Part shown: piece by piece, positions 28,711-36,626 of the stretch | Layout of the letters: the number at the start of each line of letters is the position of its first letter | How positions within the stretch are numbered: the first letter of the stretch is position 1 | Position numbers and translations under genes: made by a program | DNA from: DAHUYF01 sp035509275 | GTDB lineage: Bacteria > Pseudomonadota > Alphaproteobacteria > ATCC43930 > CGMCC-115725 | Length of the DNA stretch: 64,000 bases | Assembly: GCA_035509275.1 (NCBI GenBank) | Contig: DATJLU010000078.1 | Location: forward strand, 1-64,000 | Reading direction: 5' to 3' | Notes under the pieces: model-generated | Seen by the model: only the letters and a program-made list of their open reading frames with translations | Told to the model about the DNA's origin: nothing | The model's database searches: none

Positions 28711-29409
28711 TCAGAGGCCGAAATAAGCGAGCCTGATCCGCGCGCGCGTCAGCGCGGCGGGCGCGCCTTCGAGCGTCACCCGGCCCTCCTGCAGGCAGTA
28801 GATGCGGTCGGCTTCGGCGAGCGCGCGGCTGGTGTCCTGCTCCACGATCAGAACTGTCGTTCCCTCGGCGCGGATGCCGGGAAGCGCGGCGTAGACGTCG
28901 CGGATGACCCGCGGCGCCAAACCGAGGCTGATCTCGTCGCAAAGCAGCAGCCGCGGATTGGCCATGAGCGCACGGCCGATCGCGGCCATCTGCTGCTCGC
29001 CGCCGGAGAGCGCGGTTGCCGCCGCGCGCCGACGCGCGGCGAGCGCGGGAAACAAGCCGTAGACGCGCGACAGCGTCCACGGCCCGCCGCGACCACATTG
29101 CGCCCCCATGCGCAGATTCTCCTCGACCGTGAGCGAGGGGAAGAGACGCCGGCCCTCGGGTACCAAGGCGATGCCGCGGCGCACGATCCGACTGGGCGCG
29201 AGCGAGCCGATCGGCGCGCCGGCGAAGCGGATGCAATCGGGCGGCGTGCGCAGAAGACCGGTGATCGCGCGCAACAGCGTCGTCTTGCCGGCGCCGTTGG
29301 CGCCGATGATGGCCACCGTCTCGCCTTCCTCGACCTTGAGATCGATGCCGTAAAGCGCCTGGAAATCGCCATAGGCGGCGGTGAGCCCGCGGATCTCGAG
29401 CAAGCTCAT
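28711..29409 (-). CDS. livF: ABC transporter ATP-binding protein LivF
   Basis: This 232-residue ATPase has Walker A GANGAGKT, signature LSGGEQQMAAIGRAL and Walker B LLLCDEISLGLAP, the last two typical of LivF. It energises the HAAT transporter with LivG. The ATG at 29409 overlaps the LivG stop by four bases (ATGA), so translation is coupled. Longer in-frame versions run into livG and are not used. Confidence 0.92.
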   Translation of the reverse strand: MSLLEIRGLTAAYGDFQALYGIDLKVEEGETVAIIGANGAGKTTLLRAITGLLRTPPDCIRFAGAPIGSLAPSRIVRRGIALVPEGRRLFPSLTVEENLRMGAQCGRGGPWTLSRVYGLFPALAARRRAAATALSGGEQQMAAIGRALMANPRLLLCDEISLGLAPRVIRDVYAALPGIRAEGTTVLIVEQDTSRALAEADRIYCLQEGRVTLEGAPAALTRARIRLAYFGL

Positions 29410-30134
29410 GCCGCCTCGATGCCGAGATAGATTTCCTGTACCGCGGGATCGGCCATGACGGTGGCGGGCTCGCCTTCGGCGATGACACGGCCGAAATTGA
29501 TCACGACCAGTCGCTGCACCACCGCGACCAGCGCATGAACGATATGCTCGATCCAGATGATCGACAGGCCCGCCGCATGGATCTCCTTGATGGTCGCGAT
29601 CAGCACCTGGCATTCGCCCTCGGTGAGGCCGCCGGCGATCTCGTCGAGCAGCAGCACCTTGGGATCGCCGGCCAGTGCGCGGGCGAGCTCGAGCCGCTTG
29701 CGCTCGAGCAGCGTCAGACTGCCGGCAGCCACATTGGCCTTGGGCAGCAGCCCGGTCCGCTCGAGCACGGCAACGCAGCTCTCATAGCAGGCCGCTTCCG
29801 CACGGCTGCCGCCGAAAGCGGCGGCGACCAGAAGGTTCTCGAGCACGGTCATGCCGGCGAAGGGATGCGGGATCTGGTAGGAGCGGCCGATCCCGAGGCG
29901 GCAGCGGCGATAGGCCGGAAGCGCGGTGATGTCGCGCCCGGCGAAATGAACGCGCCCGGCCGAGGGGCGCAGATCGCCGCTGATCAGGTTGAACATCGTG
30001 CTCTTGCCGGCGCCGTTGGGCCCGAGAATGCCGAGCGCCTGGCCTTCGTCCAAGGCGAGCGACAAACCGTCGATCACCTTGAGTGCGCCGAAGCTCTTGG
30101 CGAGCCTTTCCAGGCGAAGCAGTGGCATCGTCAT
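29406..30134 (-). CDS. livG: ABC transporter ATP-binding protein LivG
   Basis: The 242-residue ATPase has Walker A GPNGAGKST, the signature LTLLERKRLELARAL and Walker B VLLLDEIAGGLTEGE, the LivG pattern. Residues such as CRLGIGRSYQIPHPF mark the Q-loop side. It starts 31 bases after the upstream binding-protein stop and overlaps livF by four bases. The ATG at 30134 and the in-frame ATG at 30128 are both possible starts. Confidence 0.92.
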   Translation of the reverse strand: MTMPLLRLERLAKSFGALKVIDGLSLALDEGQALGILGPNGAGKSTMFNLISGDLRPSAGRVHFAGRDITALPAYRRCRLGIGRSYQIPHPFAGMTVLENLLVAAAFGGSRAEAACYESCVAVLERTGLLPKANVAAGSLTLLERKRLELARALAGDPKVLLLDEIAGGLTEGECQVLIATIKEIHAAGLSIIWIEHIVHALVAVVQRLVVINFGRVIAEGEPATVMADPAVQEIYLGIEAA

Positions 30135-30165
30135 CAGACCGGGCCCGGGCGGCGAAACCCGCGCT

Positions 30166-31452
30166 TCAGACGATCGCCTCCATCTTGCCGCCGGCCGGGA
30201 TCATCGCTGCGGTCGCGTTGGAGGTGATGACGAGATCGTACTTGAAGGCGCCGCCGTGCCGCCACTGGCCGCCGACCAGCGGCGTCTTGGCGACATTCTT
30301 GACCGGACCCTTGCCCCAGGCGATCGGCCCGACAATGGTATGGAGATCGGTCTTGACCAGCGCGTCCAGCGTCGCTGCGCGCTCGCCCGGTGCTTTCGCG
30401 CGCTTCATGACGTCGGCGGCGACCTCGAAGAGCGCGTGAGCGAAGCCGATCGGCTGCGTCCATTGCCGCTTGGTGGCCGCGGTGTAAGCGTCGGCGAGCT
30501 GCTTTGCGCTCTGGCCGGTGAGAGAAGATTTGAACGGGTGGCTGGGCGTCCACCAGATTTCGGTCGAGAGATTGTGCCCGTTGTCGCCGAGCGCCTCGAT
30601 CGCCGAGGGAAAGAGCAGCGCCTTGCCGACCGAGGCGATCTTCGGCTTGAACCCCTGCTGGATCGCCTGCGTCCAGAAGGTCGTCCAGTCGGGCGGAATG
30701 ACCACGCCGGTGACGATCTCGGCCTTGCCGTCGCGGAAGGCCGCGATCTGCGCCGAGAAATTGTCGGTGAGATCCTGGAATCGGCCGGGATCGATGAGCG
30801 TGTAGCCTTCCTTGTCGAGCACCGGCGGAAAGCCGAGCTTCTTGTCGCCCCAGGCATTGCCGTCGCCGTCATTGGGGAAGAGCCCGCCCACCACCTTGTT
30901 GGTAGGGAGCTGCTTCCACATGTCGGTGTAGACGGCGATGACATCCTCCAATCCCCAGAAGAAATGGTAGGTGTATTTGAACCCGGTGCCGGGCTTGCCG
31001 CCGCGGGCGAAGAACCAGGGCTGCCACGGCGCCACCGACGAAACGCACGGCACCTCGTTCACTTCGCATTGGTCGGAGACGGGGTTGGTGGTCTCCGGCG
31101 TCGAGGCGACGAGCATCAAGTCGATCCGATCATTGTTGATGAGATCGGCCGCGACCTCGGCAGCGCGGTTGGGGTTGGATTGGCTGTCCTTGACAATGAT
31201 CTCCACCGGCACCGTGGTGCCGCCGATCGTGACGCCGTGCTTGAAGGTCTCGCGGACTTGCGCCAGGACGAAGCTGTCGGCTTCGCCGAAGGGCGCGAGC
31301 GGCCCGGTCTGCGGGCTGACATAGCCGAGCTTGAAGCTCTTCCCGGCGGCGATCGCCGGGAACCCCAGCGCCGCCGCGGCAGCGATGGCGCTGCCTCCCT
31401 GGATCAACCGGCGCCGCGTGACCGGCGGCGCTCGTCGCAGCGTCTTGGCCAT
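30166..31452 (-). CDS. HAAT-family substrate-binding protein (LivK-like)
   Basis: The 428-residue periplasmic protein carries a Tat-type signal (TRRRLIQGGSAIAAAAALGF) and the type-I binding fold of amino-acid/amide HAAT proteins (KLGYVSPQTGPLAPFGEADSF; IVKDSQSNPNRAAEVAADLI). It should deliver the solute to LivHMGF. Its position directly after ring-cleavage genes suggests an aromatic or related ligand rather than leucine (inference). The ATG at 31452 has a GGGAGGA site 4-5 bases upstream. It lies 29 bases after the SnoaL-type gene. Confidence 0.88.
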   Translation of the reverse strand: MAKTLRRAPPVTRRRLIQGGSAIAAAAALGFPAIAAGKSFKLGYVSPQTGPLAPFGEADSFVLAQVRETFKHGVTIGGTTVPVEIIVKDSQSNPNRAAEVAADLINNDRIDLMLVASTPETTNPVSDQCEVNEVPCVSSVAPWQPWFFARGGKPGTGFKYTYHFFWGLEDVIAVYTDMWKQLPTNKVVGGLFPNDGDGNAWGDKKLGFPPVLDKEGYTLIDPGRFQDLTDNFSAQIAAFRDGKAEIVTGVVIPPDWTTFWTQAIQQGFKPKIASVGKALLFPSAIEALGDNGHNLSTEIWWTPSHPFKSSLTGQSAKQLADAYTAATKRQWTQPIGFAHALFEVAADVMKRAKAPGERAATLDALVKTDLHTIVGPIAWGKGPVKNVAKTPLVGGQWRHGGAFKYDLVITSNATAAMIPAGGKMEAIV

Positions 31453-31481
31453 GCTTTCCTCCCTCGAAAGTTCCGTTCGCG

Positions 31482-31946
31482 TCAGCGGCGCTTCAGCCAG
31501 GGGTAGCGCGCCGTATCGGCGCCGGCGTAATCGGGATCGAGATAGATGAAACAGCGCTGAATCTTCCAATCGCGGATCTCGAACACGTCGCACCAGCGAC
31601 CCGCGCCCCATTCCGGCACACCCGCACGCCAGGGTCCGTCGCGGTGTTCGCCATGGCTGGTGCCTTCACAGGCGAGGACGTCGCCGCCGGAGAAGACCCA
31701 GTTGAAATGCGCATAGTCGTGCTCGATCGACTTGACGGTACCGCCGACATCGGCGAAGAGCTTGCCGATCTGGTCCCTGCCCGAGGCCAGCCCCCATTTC
31801 GGGAAATAGACCTGGGCGTCATCGGCAAAGAGATCGAGGATGCTGCCGCCATCCGGGGTCACGCCGCCTTTGTCGAAGGCCTTCAAGTATTCGAGCGCGA
31901 CCGATTTCCTCTGCTCGTCCGTCATCGTCGTGCGCGTCAGCGCCAT
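31482..31946 (-). CDS. SnoaL/NTF2-like protein
   Basis: The 154-residue protein has the cone-shaped SnoaL fold pattern: N-terminal helix VALEYLKAFDKGG, ILDLFADDAQVYFPKWGLASGRDQIGKLFADVG, then a curved sheet ending CDVFEIRDWKIQRCFIYLDPDY. SnoaL-like proteins bind small cyclic ligands and act as isomerases, hydrolases or cyclases. A GGGAGGAG site precedes the ATG at 31946. It follows the dioxygenase large-subunit gene by 55 bases, so a role on a ring-cleavage product or the substrate is plausible but unproven. Confidence 0.8.
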   Translation of the reverse strand: MALTRTTMTDEQRKSVALEYLKAFDKGGVTPDGGSILDLFADDAQVYFPKWGLASGRDQIGKLFADVGGTVKSIEHDYAHFNWVFSGGDVLACEGTSHGEHRDGPWRAGVPEWGAGRWCDVFEIRDWKIQRCFIYLDPDYAGADTARYPWLKRR

Positions 31947-32001
31947 GGGCTCCTCCCGATCATGCTCAGCGCAGATACCAGCGCGGTCTCTCGGGGCGAC
32001 G

Positions 32002-32985
32002 TTAGAAGACGACCGGCACGACCGGCGCCTTTCCGCTCTCGATGAGAGCCGGGATCGCGTTCGAATTGTTCTCCCAGACCAGCAGCATCGAGCGCTTGGG
32101 CGAGAAGCCCTGATGGCGGATATCCGCCGGCATGGCGCAGATATCGCCGGCGCGGCAGATGACGCGGGCGCGCGGCGCGCCGGTCTCCTTGTGCTTGATC
32201 TCCCAGATGATCTCGTCGGAGAGCTGCATGAACCACTCGACGCGGTCATTGCCATGCTCGACCGGCAGGATGAACTCCTCGGAGGTGGGGCAGTAGAGGC
32301 TGTCCTTCACCACCGAGCAGACCGACGGATTCCAGGTGACGTCGGAGCGCGAGAGATAGGCGAAGAGGTTGAAGGCCGAGACCTCGCCCTCGAAGCCCGG
32401 CTCGGGATAGACTTCCGGCTGATCTTGCGGCACGTCGGCGAAATGGCGATTGACGGGGTAGCCGCTGGTGTCGCTGCGCAACGGCGTGTCGCCGGGCAGA
32501 CCCACCATGCGCCTGGCGGTGACGCGCTGCCGCTCGATCGCCCGCTTGTTGTCGCCGTCCTTGCGCCCATAAGGCTGCTTGGTCTCCTCGGGCGCGGCGA
32601 AGGGATCGTAGCCGCGGTTGGTCCAGTCCTCGAGGATCGCCTTGAAGGTTGCCATCAGGTCTTCGGACTTATAGGTCTCGTTGTAATCGCGTCCGGCCTT
32701 GCGATACGCGTCGTTGAAACGGCCGGCGAACATGTCGACGGTGCCGTAGTGATTGAGCGTGCCGAAGACGCCGTCGAAATTGACCGTGCCGTAGAAGAAG
32801 TTCCAAGCGATGTCGCGCTGCAGCGCGCGCAGGAAGATATCCGCCGCCATCGTATGCGTGCCCTTGGGCCAGCGGATATGGACGAAGTACTCGTCGCGAT
32901 GGAACTCGAACGCGCCCTTCTTGAAGCGGCGATAGCCATAGTAATTGTCGGGCTCGGAAGCCTGCACGGCGAACGCTGTGGACAT
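32002..32985 (-). CDS. pnpD: Hydroquinone 1,2-dioxygenase large subunit
   Basis: This 327-residue protein matches the catalytic subunit of two-component hydroquinone 1,2-dioxygenases (PnpD/HapD/HqdB, about 38 kDa). That family opens hydroquinone to 4-hydroxymuconic semialdehyde with Fe(II). In PnpD the iron is held by Asn258, Glu262 and His303. Here Asn246, Glu250 (EHGNDRVEW) and His291 (PADIRHQGF) keep exactly the same spacing (+4, +45), and the C-terminal cupin strand is intact. The small-subunit gene ends 11 bases upstream. Substituted hydroquinones are also possible substrates. Assignment rests on remembered family features, not on a search. Confidence 0.75.
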   Translation of the reverse strand: MSTAFAVQASEPDNYYGYRRFKKGAFEFHRDEYFVHIRWPKGTHTMAADIFLRALQRDIAWNFFYGTVNFDGVFGTLNHYGTVDMFAGRFNDAYRKAGRDYNETYKSEDLMATFKAILEDWTNRGYDPFAAPEETKQPYGRKDGDNKRAIERQRVTARRMVGLPGDTPLRSDTSGYPVNRHFADVPQDQPEVYPEPGFEGEVSAFNLFAYLSRSDVTWNPSVCSVVKDSLYCPTSEEFILPVEHGNDRVEWFMQLSDEIIWEIKHKETGAPRARVICRAGDICAMPADIRHQGFSPKRSMLLVWENNSNAIPALIESGKAPVVPVVF

Positions 32986-32996
32986 GGCGATCTCCC

Positions 32997-33494
32997 CTAT
33001 TTCGTCTGGCAGATCTCGGCCCAGCGCTCGACGGTGACATCGCCCGCCATGGTCTGGATCGTCAGCACCGAGGGTTGATCGGCGTGGAATTGATAGGCAG
33101 AGCCCTGGGGCAGCAGCGTCATATGTCCGCGGCCGGCGACGACGCGGCCCATCTTCCGGCCAGCGGGCGCCGCGGCGAGGCGGATCGCGCCGCTCCTGTC
33201 GGCTGCCACCAGCGGCGCCTCCGGTTTCATCAGCCGCACCTCGACCCGGCCATCCATCACCAGGGCGAACTCGTCATGGGCGCAGGCGTACCAGGACGAG
33301 GTTCCCTCGGCGCGCAAGGCTTCGATGACGTAGTCGAAATTCTTGCCGACGGCGACCCGCTCATAGGGCGGCGACTTCTCCGCCACCTCGAAGACGTTGG
33401 AGAAGACATAGTTCCGGGGGTCGTCGTCGATCACCTCGACGCCACCTTTCTGATAGTTGCGCAACGAGCCGAAGACGGTCTTCACGTCGGTCAT
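32997..33494 (-). CDS. pnpC: Hydroquinone 1,2-dioxygenase small subunit
   Basis: The 165-residue cupin-like protein resembles the 17-kDa subunit (PnpC/HapC/HqdA) of two-component hydroquinone dioxygenases: GGVEVIDDDPRNYVFSNVFE, AVGKNFDYVIEALRAEGTS, AHDEFALVMDG and RGHMTLLPQGSAYQF. The small subunit is thought not to carry the iron but to be needed for stability and activity. It is the first gene of the ten-gene run. An AGAGGAG site lies 9 bases before the ATG at 33494. The AraC-type regulator ends 110 bases upstream on the same strand, so a promoter in that gap is likely. Confidence 0.75.
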   Translation of the reverse strand: MTDVKTVFGSLRNYQKGGVEVIDDDPRNYVFSNVFEVAEKSPPYERVAVGKNFDYVIEALRAEGTSSWYACAHDEFALVMDGRVEVRLMKPEAPLVAADRSGAIRLAAAPAGRKMGRVVAGRGHMTLLPQGSAYQFHADQPSVLTIQTMAGDVTVERWAEICQTK

Positions 33495-33604
33495 GCCGAC
33501 CACTCCTCTTGCGAGCGTGTCTAAGGAGCATGCTAGGCGCGCCGGCGCCGCCCTTTCCTGCACGAATAGGAAGAAAAGCCAGCACAAAATTGCGGCGGAG
33601 AGTC

Positions 33605-34519
33605 CTAGTGCCGGAGGGCGGCGCGGTAGGCGGCGGGCGTCGTGCCGCAATAGCGCCGGAACCGCCGGGTGAAGTGCTCCTGGTGGCAGAAGCCGCAATC
33701 GATGGCGATGGCCGAGATCGGCAGCTCATCCGCCGACAACAGCCGCTTGGCGCGCTCGAGGCGCTGCCGCAGCAGATACTGGTGCGGCGGGAGACCGGTG
33801 GCGAGCTTGAACTGCCGTGCAAAATAGACCGGGCTGAGGGCGGTGGCGGCGGCCAGCTCGGCAAGGCTCGGATCGTCGCCAAGATGGGCCTCGATGTACT
33901 CGACGGCGCGCCGCAGTTGCCGCTGACTGAGCCCGCGCGGGCGCGCGGCGGGCGTGCCGATGGCCCCTGCGGTCGAATGCGAGCGGATCAGCCGGGCCGC
34001 GGCCGCGCGGGCGAGATGGTCGACATAAAGCGCGGTCGCCGCGCTCCCTTCGCAGAGCTGGTCGCGCAGCGCGATGGCGATCTGCTCGAGCAAGGGATCG
34101 AGGGTGCCCAGTCCGGGGACGATGCGCGGCACCTCGCCGCTGCCCGCGAACGCCGCTGCCATCTCGTCGACGACGGCGCGGCTCAGATAGAAATGGATGG
34201 TGTCCAGCTCCGCCTCGAGCCTGACCCCGAAGCTGACGCCGCCGGGCATGATGAAGGCGCCGCCCGGCGGGATGAGGCGAGTTTCCTGCCGCCCGTCGAG
34301 CGTGCGGCAGACTCGGACCGGCCCGCTCAGATGCACGACGACGAGGTGATCGGCGACCGGTTGGAACAGCCCCTCGAAGGGCGCCTCGCGCTGGGTCGAG
34401 GCAAACACCGAGCGCCAACCGAGGGCGTCGCTCGATGCCCAGATGCGCGTTCCCGCCCGCGTCACAAGCCCATGCGTCTCGGCAAGCGACCTGACCGAGC
34501 TGGAGGCTCCTCCCCGCAT
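33605..34519 (-). CDS. AraC-family transcriptional regulator
   Basis: The 304-residue regulator has an N-terminal cupin-like effector domain (about 20-150), similar to AraC_binding_2 proteins, and a C-terminal pair of helix-turn-helix motifs (about 200-300): LAELAAATALSPVYFARQFKLATG and ISAIAIDCGFCHQEHFTRRFRRY. It lies between the dioxygenase operon and the divergent maleylacetate-reductase-like gene, so it is the likely inducer-responsive activator of both (inference from position). The ATG at 34519 has a GAGGAGGAGG site; a 149-base divergent spacer holds the promoters. Confidence 0.88.
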   Translation of the reverse strand: MRGGASSSVRSLAETHGLVTRAGTRIWASSDALGWRSVFASTQREAPFEGLFQPVADHLVVVHLSGPVRVCRTLDGRQETRLIPPGGAFIMPGGVSFGVRLEAELDTIHFYLSRAVVDEMAAAFAGSGEVPRIVPGLGTLDPLLEQIAIALRDQLCEGSAATALYVDHLARAAAARLIRSHSTAGAIGTPAARPRGLSQRQLRRAVEYIEAHLGDDPSLAELAAATALSPVYFARQFKLATGLPPHQYLLRQRLERAKRLLSADELPISAIAIDCGFCHQEHFTRRFRRYCGTTPAAYRAALRH

Positions 34520-34668
34520 GACCTCCTCCTCGCCGGCGGGTGGCCTGTCGCGACCCTTCTCACGCCTGGCGGGCAAATCTTAGCGCGGATTTCGCACACC
34601 GTCATGCGCTGCGTTGCGCTCGACTTTTCCCGGAACTGGGCCACCATGGAGGCGGGAGGAACGCCGTC

Positions 34669-35835
34669 ATGCTCGAAGGCACGCATCGCTATTTCCTGCA
34701 GGAGCGGGTGATCTATGGCCGGCCCGCCGCCGAGGCGGTCGCCGCGGAAGTGGCGGCGCTGGGCGCCCGTCGCGTCTTTCTGACCACCACACGCTCGCTC
34801 GCCGGCGAGGACGGGCTTGCCGCCGCCATCGCCCGCGGCTTGGGCGAGCGCCATGCCGGCAGCTTCGCCGGCATCAGCGCGCATTCGCCGCGCGACGCCG
34901 TCATCGCCGGCGCCGGCCTTGCGCGTGAGGCCCGCGCCGATCTGCTCGTCGCCGTGGGCGGCGGCTCGGTCATCGACGCGACCAAAGTGATGCTGCTCTG
35001 CCTCTGGCACGGGCTGCAATCGGTCGACGCGCTCGATGACTATCGCGGCGCGCGCGGCATCGATCCGAGCCGGCGCCCTCCGGGCCTCGACGGCGCGATC
35101 CGCATGCTCGCCGTGCCGACGACCTATTCCGCCGCCGAATTCACCTATATGGCCGGCGTCAGCGATACCCGGCGGCGCGTCAAGGAGCTGTACGGGCATG
35201 CCCTGTTCACGCCGCAAGTCGTGGTGCTCGATCCGGCGGCGACGCTGAAAACGCCGTTGGAGCTGTTGCTGTCCACCGGCATGAAGGCGGTCGATCATGC
35301 CGTCGAGCGCCTCTCCATGCTCGCCACCAACCCCTATTCCGACGCAACCGCCGCCGAGGCGTTGAGCCTGCTGACCAAGGCGCTGCCGGCGATCCGGCGC
35401 TCACCGGACGCGCTCGAGCCGCGGCTCGAGGGACAGCTCGGCATGTGGCTCTCGATCACCGGCGCCGCTTCGGGCGTCGGCACCGCGGCGAGCCATGCCA
35501 TCGGCCACACGCTCGGCGGCTCCTATGGCGTGCCGCACGGCATTACCTCATGCCTCACCTTGCCGTCGGTGCTGCGCTGGAACCGCCCCGTCAATGCCGA
35601 GCGGCAGCGCCGCGTGAGCGCCCTGATGGGGGCGCCCGACCGGCCGGCGGCCGATCTGGTCGCAGAGCTCGTCGCCAGCCTCGGCCTTCCCGCGCGGCTG
35701 CGCGATGTCGGCATCAAGCGCGAGGATCTCCGCGCCATCGCCGAGCACACCCTGCACGACCCGCCGATCCGTGCCAATCCGCGGCCGATCAAGACGCCGG
35801 AGGACATTCTCGAGATTCTCGAACTGGCGTGGTAG
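34669..35835 (+). CDS. Iron-type alcohol dehydrogenase, maleylacetate reductase-like
   Basis: This 388-residue group-III dehydrogenase has the dinucleotide motif AVGGGSVIDATKV and the conserved C-terminal His region SHAIGHTLGGSYGVPHGITS. Maleylacetate reductases belong to this family and complete hydroquinone degradation by reducing maleylacetate to 3-oxoadipate. Its position, divergent from an AraC regulator next to hydroquinone dioxygenase genes, makes that function likely. The metal-binding Asp/His set is partly degenerate compared with typical Fe-ADHs, as in maleylacetate reductases, but this needs an alignment. The ATG at 34669 has a GGGAGGA site. Confidence 0.75.
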   Translation: MLEGTHRYFLQERVIYGRPAAEAVAAEVAALGARRVFLTTTRSLAGEDGLAAAIARGLGERHAGSFAGISAHSPRDAVIAGAGLAREARADLLVAVGGGSVIDATKVMLLCLWHGLQSVDALDDYRGARGIDPSRRPPGLDGAIRMLAVPTTYSAAEFTYMAGVSDTRRRVKELYGHALFTPQVVVLDPAATLKTPLELLLSTGMKAVDHAVERLSMLATNPYSDATAAEALSLLTKALPAIRRSPDALEPRLEGQLGMWLSITGAASGVGTAASHAIGHTLGGSYGVPHGITSCLTLPSVLRWNRPVNAERQRRVSALMGAPDRPAADLVAELVASLGLPARLRDVGIKREDLRAIAEHTLHDPPIRANPRPIKTPEDILEILELAW

Positions 35836-35851
35836 CGGCGGCGCGGCGAGA

Positions 35852-36235
35852 TCAGCCGATGAGCGGACACTTGACCGCCACCTCGGCGAGCCCCTGCCGG
35901 CGATAGCCGAGCCGGGTGGCGGCGGCCTTCGACAGATCGATGATCCGGCCGCGGATATAAGGGCCGCGATCATTCACCCACACCCAGGCCGAGCGCCGGG
36001 TTGCGAGATCCGTCACCTTCGCCCAGTGATCGAGCGGTAAATGTCGCGACGCGGCGGTCATCGCATGCATGTCGAAGCGGGCGCCGCTGGCGGTGCGGCG
36101 TCCCTGGAATCCCGGCCCGTACCAGCTTGCCACGCCGACCTGGTGGATCGCCTGTGCGGCGAAAGCCGGCGGGGCGCCGAGGCCGGGCACGATCAAAGCC
36201 AGCACGGCACTCGCCCATAGGATCTCGCGACACAT
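35852..36235 (-). CDS. RlpA-like double-psi beta-barrel protein, exported
   Basis: The 127-residue protein has a signal peptide (LWASAVLALIVPGLGAPPAFA) and one RlpA-like domain: GVASWYGPGFQGRRTASGARFDM, LPLDHWAKVTDLATRRSAWVWVNDRGPYIRGRIIDLSKAAATRLG. These are the classic septal-ring lytic transglycosylase motifs, including the catalytic Asp-containing VNDRGPY. It lacks the C-terminal SPOR domain of full-length RlpA, so septal targeting is unlikely by itself. It lies convergent to the reductase-like gene with 16 bases between stops. Confidence 0.85.
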   Translation of the reverse strand: MCREILWASAVLALIVPGLGAPPAFAAQAIHQVGVASWYGPGFQGRRTASGARFDMHAMTAASRHLPLDHWAKVTDLATRRSAWVWVNDRGPYIRGRIIDLSKAAATRLGYRRQGLAEVAVKCPLIG

Positions 36236-36318
36236 CTGCGCCTTCCCGAAGCATTGCCCTACTTGGGAAACGCACGACCGAGCGGCATTGTTTCGGCGGC
36301 GTCAGGCCGCGGGTTGCG

Positions 36319-36531
36319 CTACTCGCGCGGCACGTCCGGTGCGCGGTCCTCGATATCGTCGACGGTTTGCTCGATGCCGGTCTCGCCGCTTTGCGGCATT
36401 GAAGCGGTAGACCCGTAGTCGTCCGCCACCGCGGGCGGCGCGGCATCGAGGTCGGGAGGCTCCTCGGCGAGGACAGGCGACGCAAAGCCGCCGAGCCACG
36501 CAATCGCCAGGATGCGCCAAAGGTTGGCCAC
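36319..36531 (-). CDS. Small exported hypothetical protein, GTG start
   Basis: A GTG at 36531, preceded by GGAGG at 5 bases, opens a 70-codon frame. The product has a signal-peptide-like start (ANLWRILAIAWLGGFASPVLAEE) and a short acidic, disordered tail rich in Asp, Glu and Pro. No family is recognised. The start choice is supported by the ribosome site and the signal peptide; longer in-frame versions overlap the MBL gene. It may be a short periplasmic or secreted peptide. Confidence 0.45.
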   Translation of the reverse strand: MANLWRILAIAWLGGFASPVLAEEPPDLDAAPPAVADDYGSTASMPQSGETGIEQTVDDIEDRAPDVPRE

Positions 36532-36626
36532 GAAGCCTCCGGAACAGAGCGACAGTACCGTAGGTGCGTGACGTCGCCGCCTCAAATTAAATCGGCGCAA
36601 TAACCACGACGCGCAAACGACGCGTT

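Noticed and set aside
26840..31506. Long plus-strand frames opposite the transporter operon
   Set aside because: All lie antisense to well-identified transport genes and read as Asp/Arg/Gly shadows.
32002..32985. Assigning the large dioxygenase subunit as a classical extradiol (VOC or LigB) enzyme
   Set aside because: It has the Asn-Glu-His cupin ligand pattern and a partner small subunit, not the His-His-Glu VOC modules.
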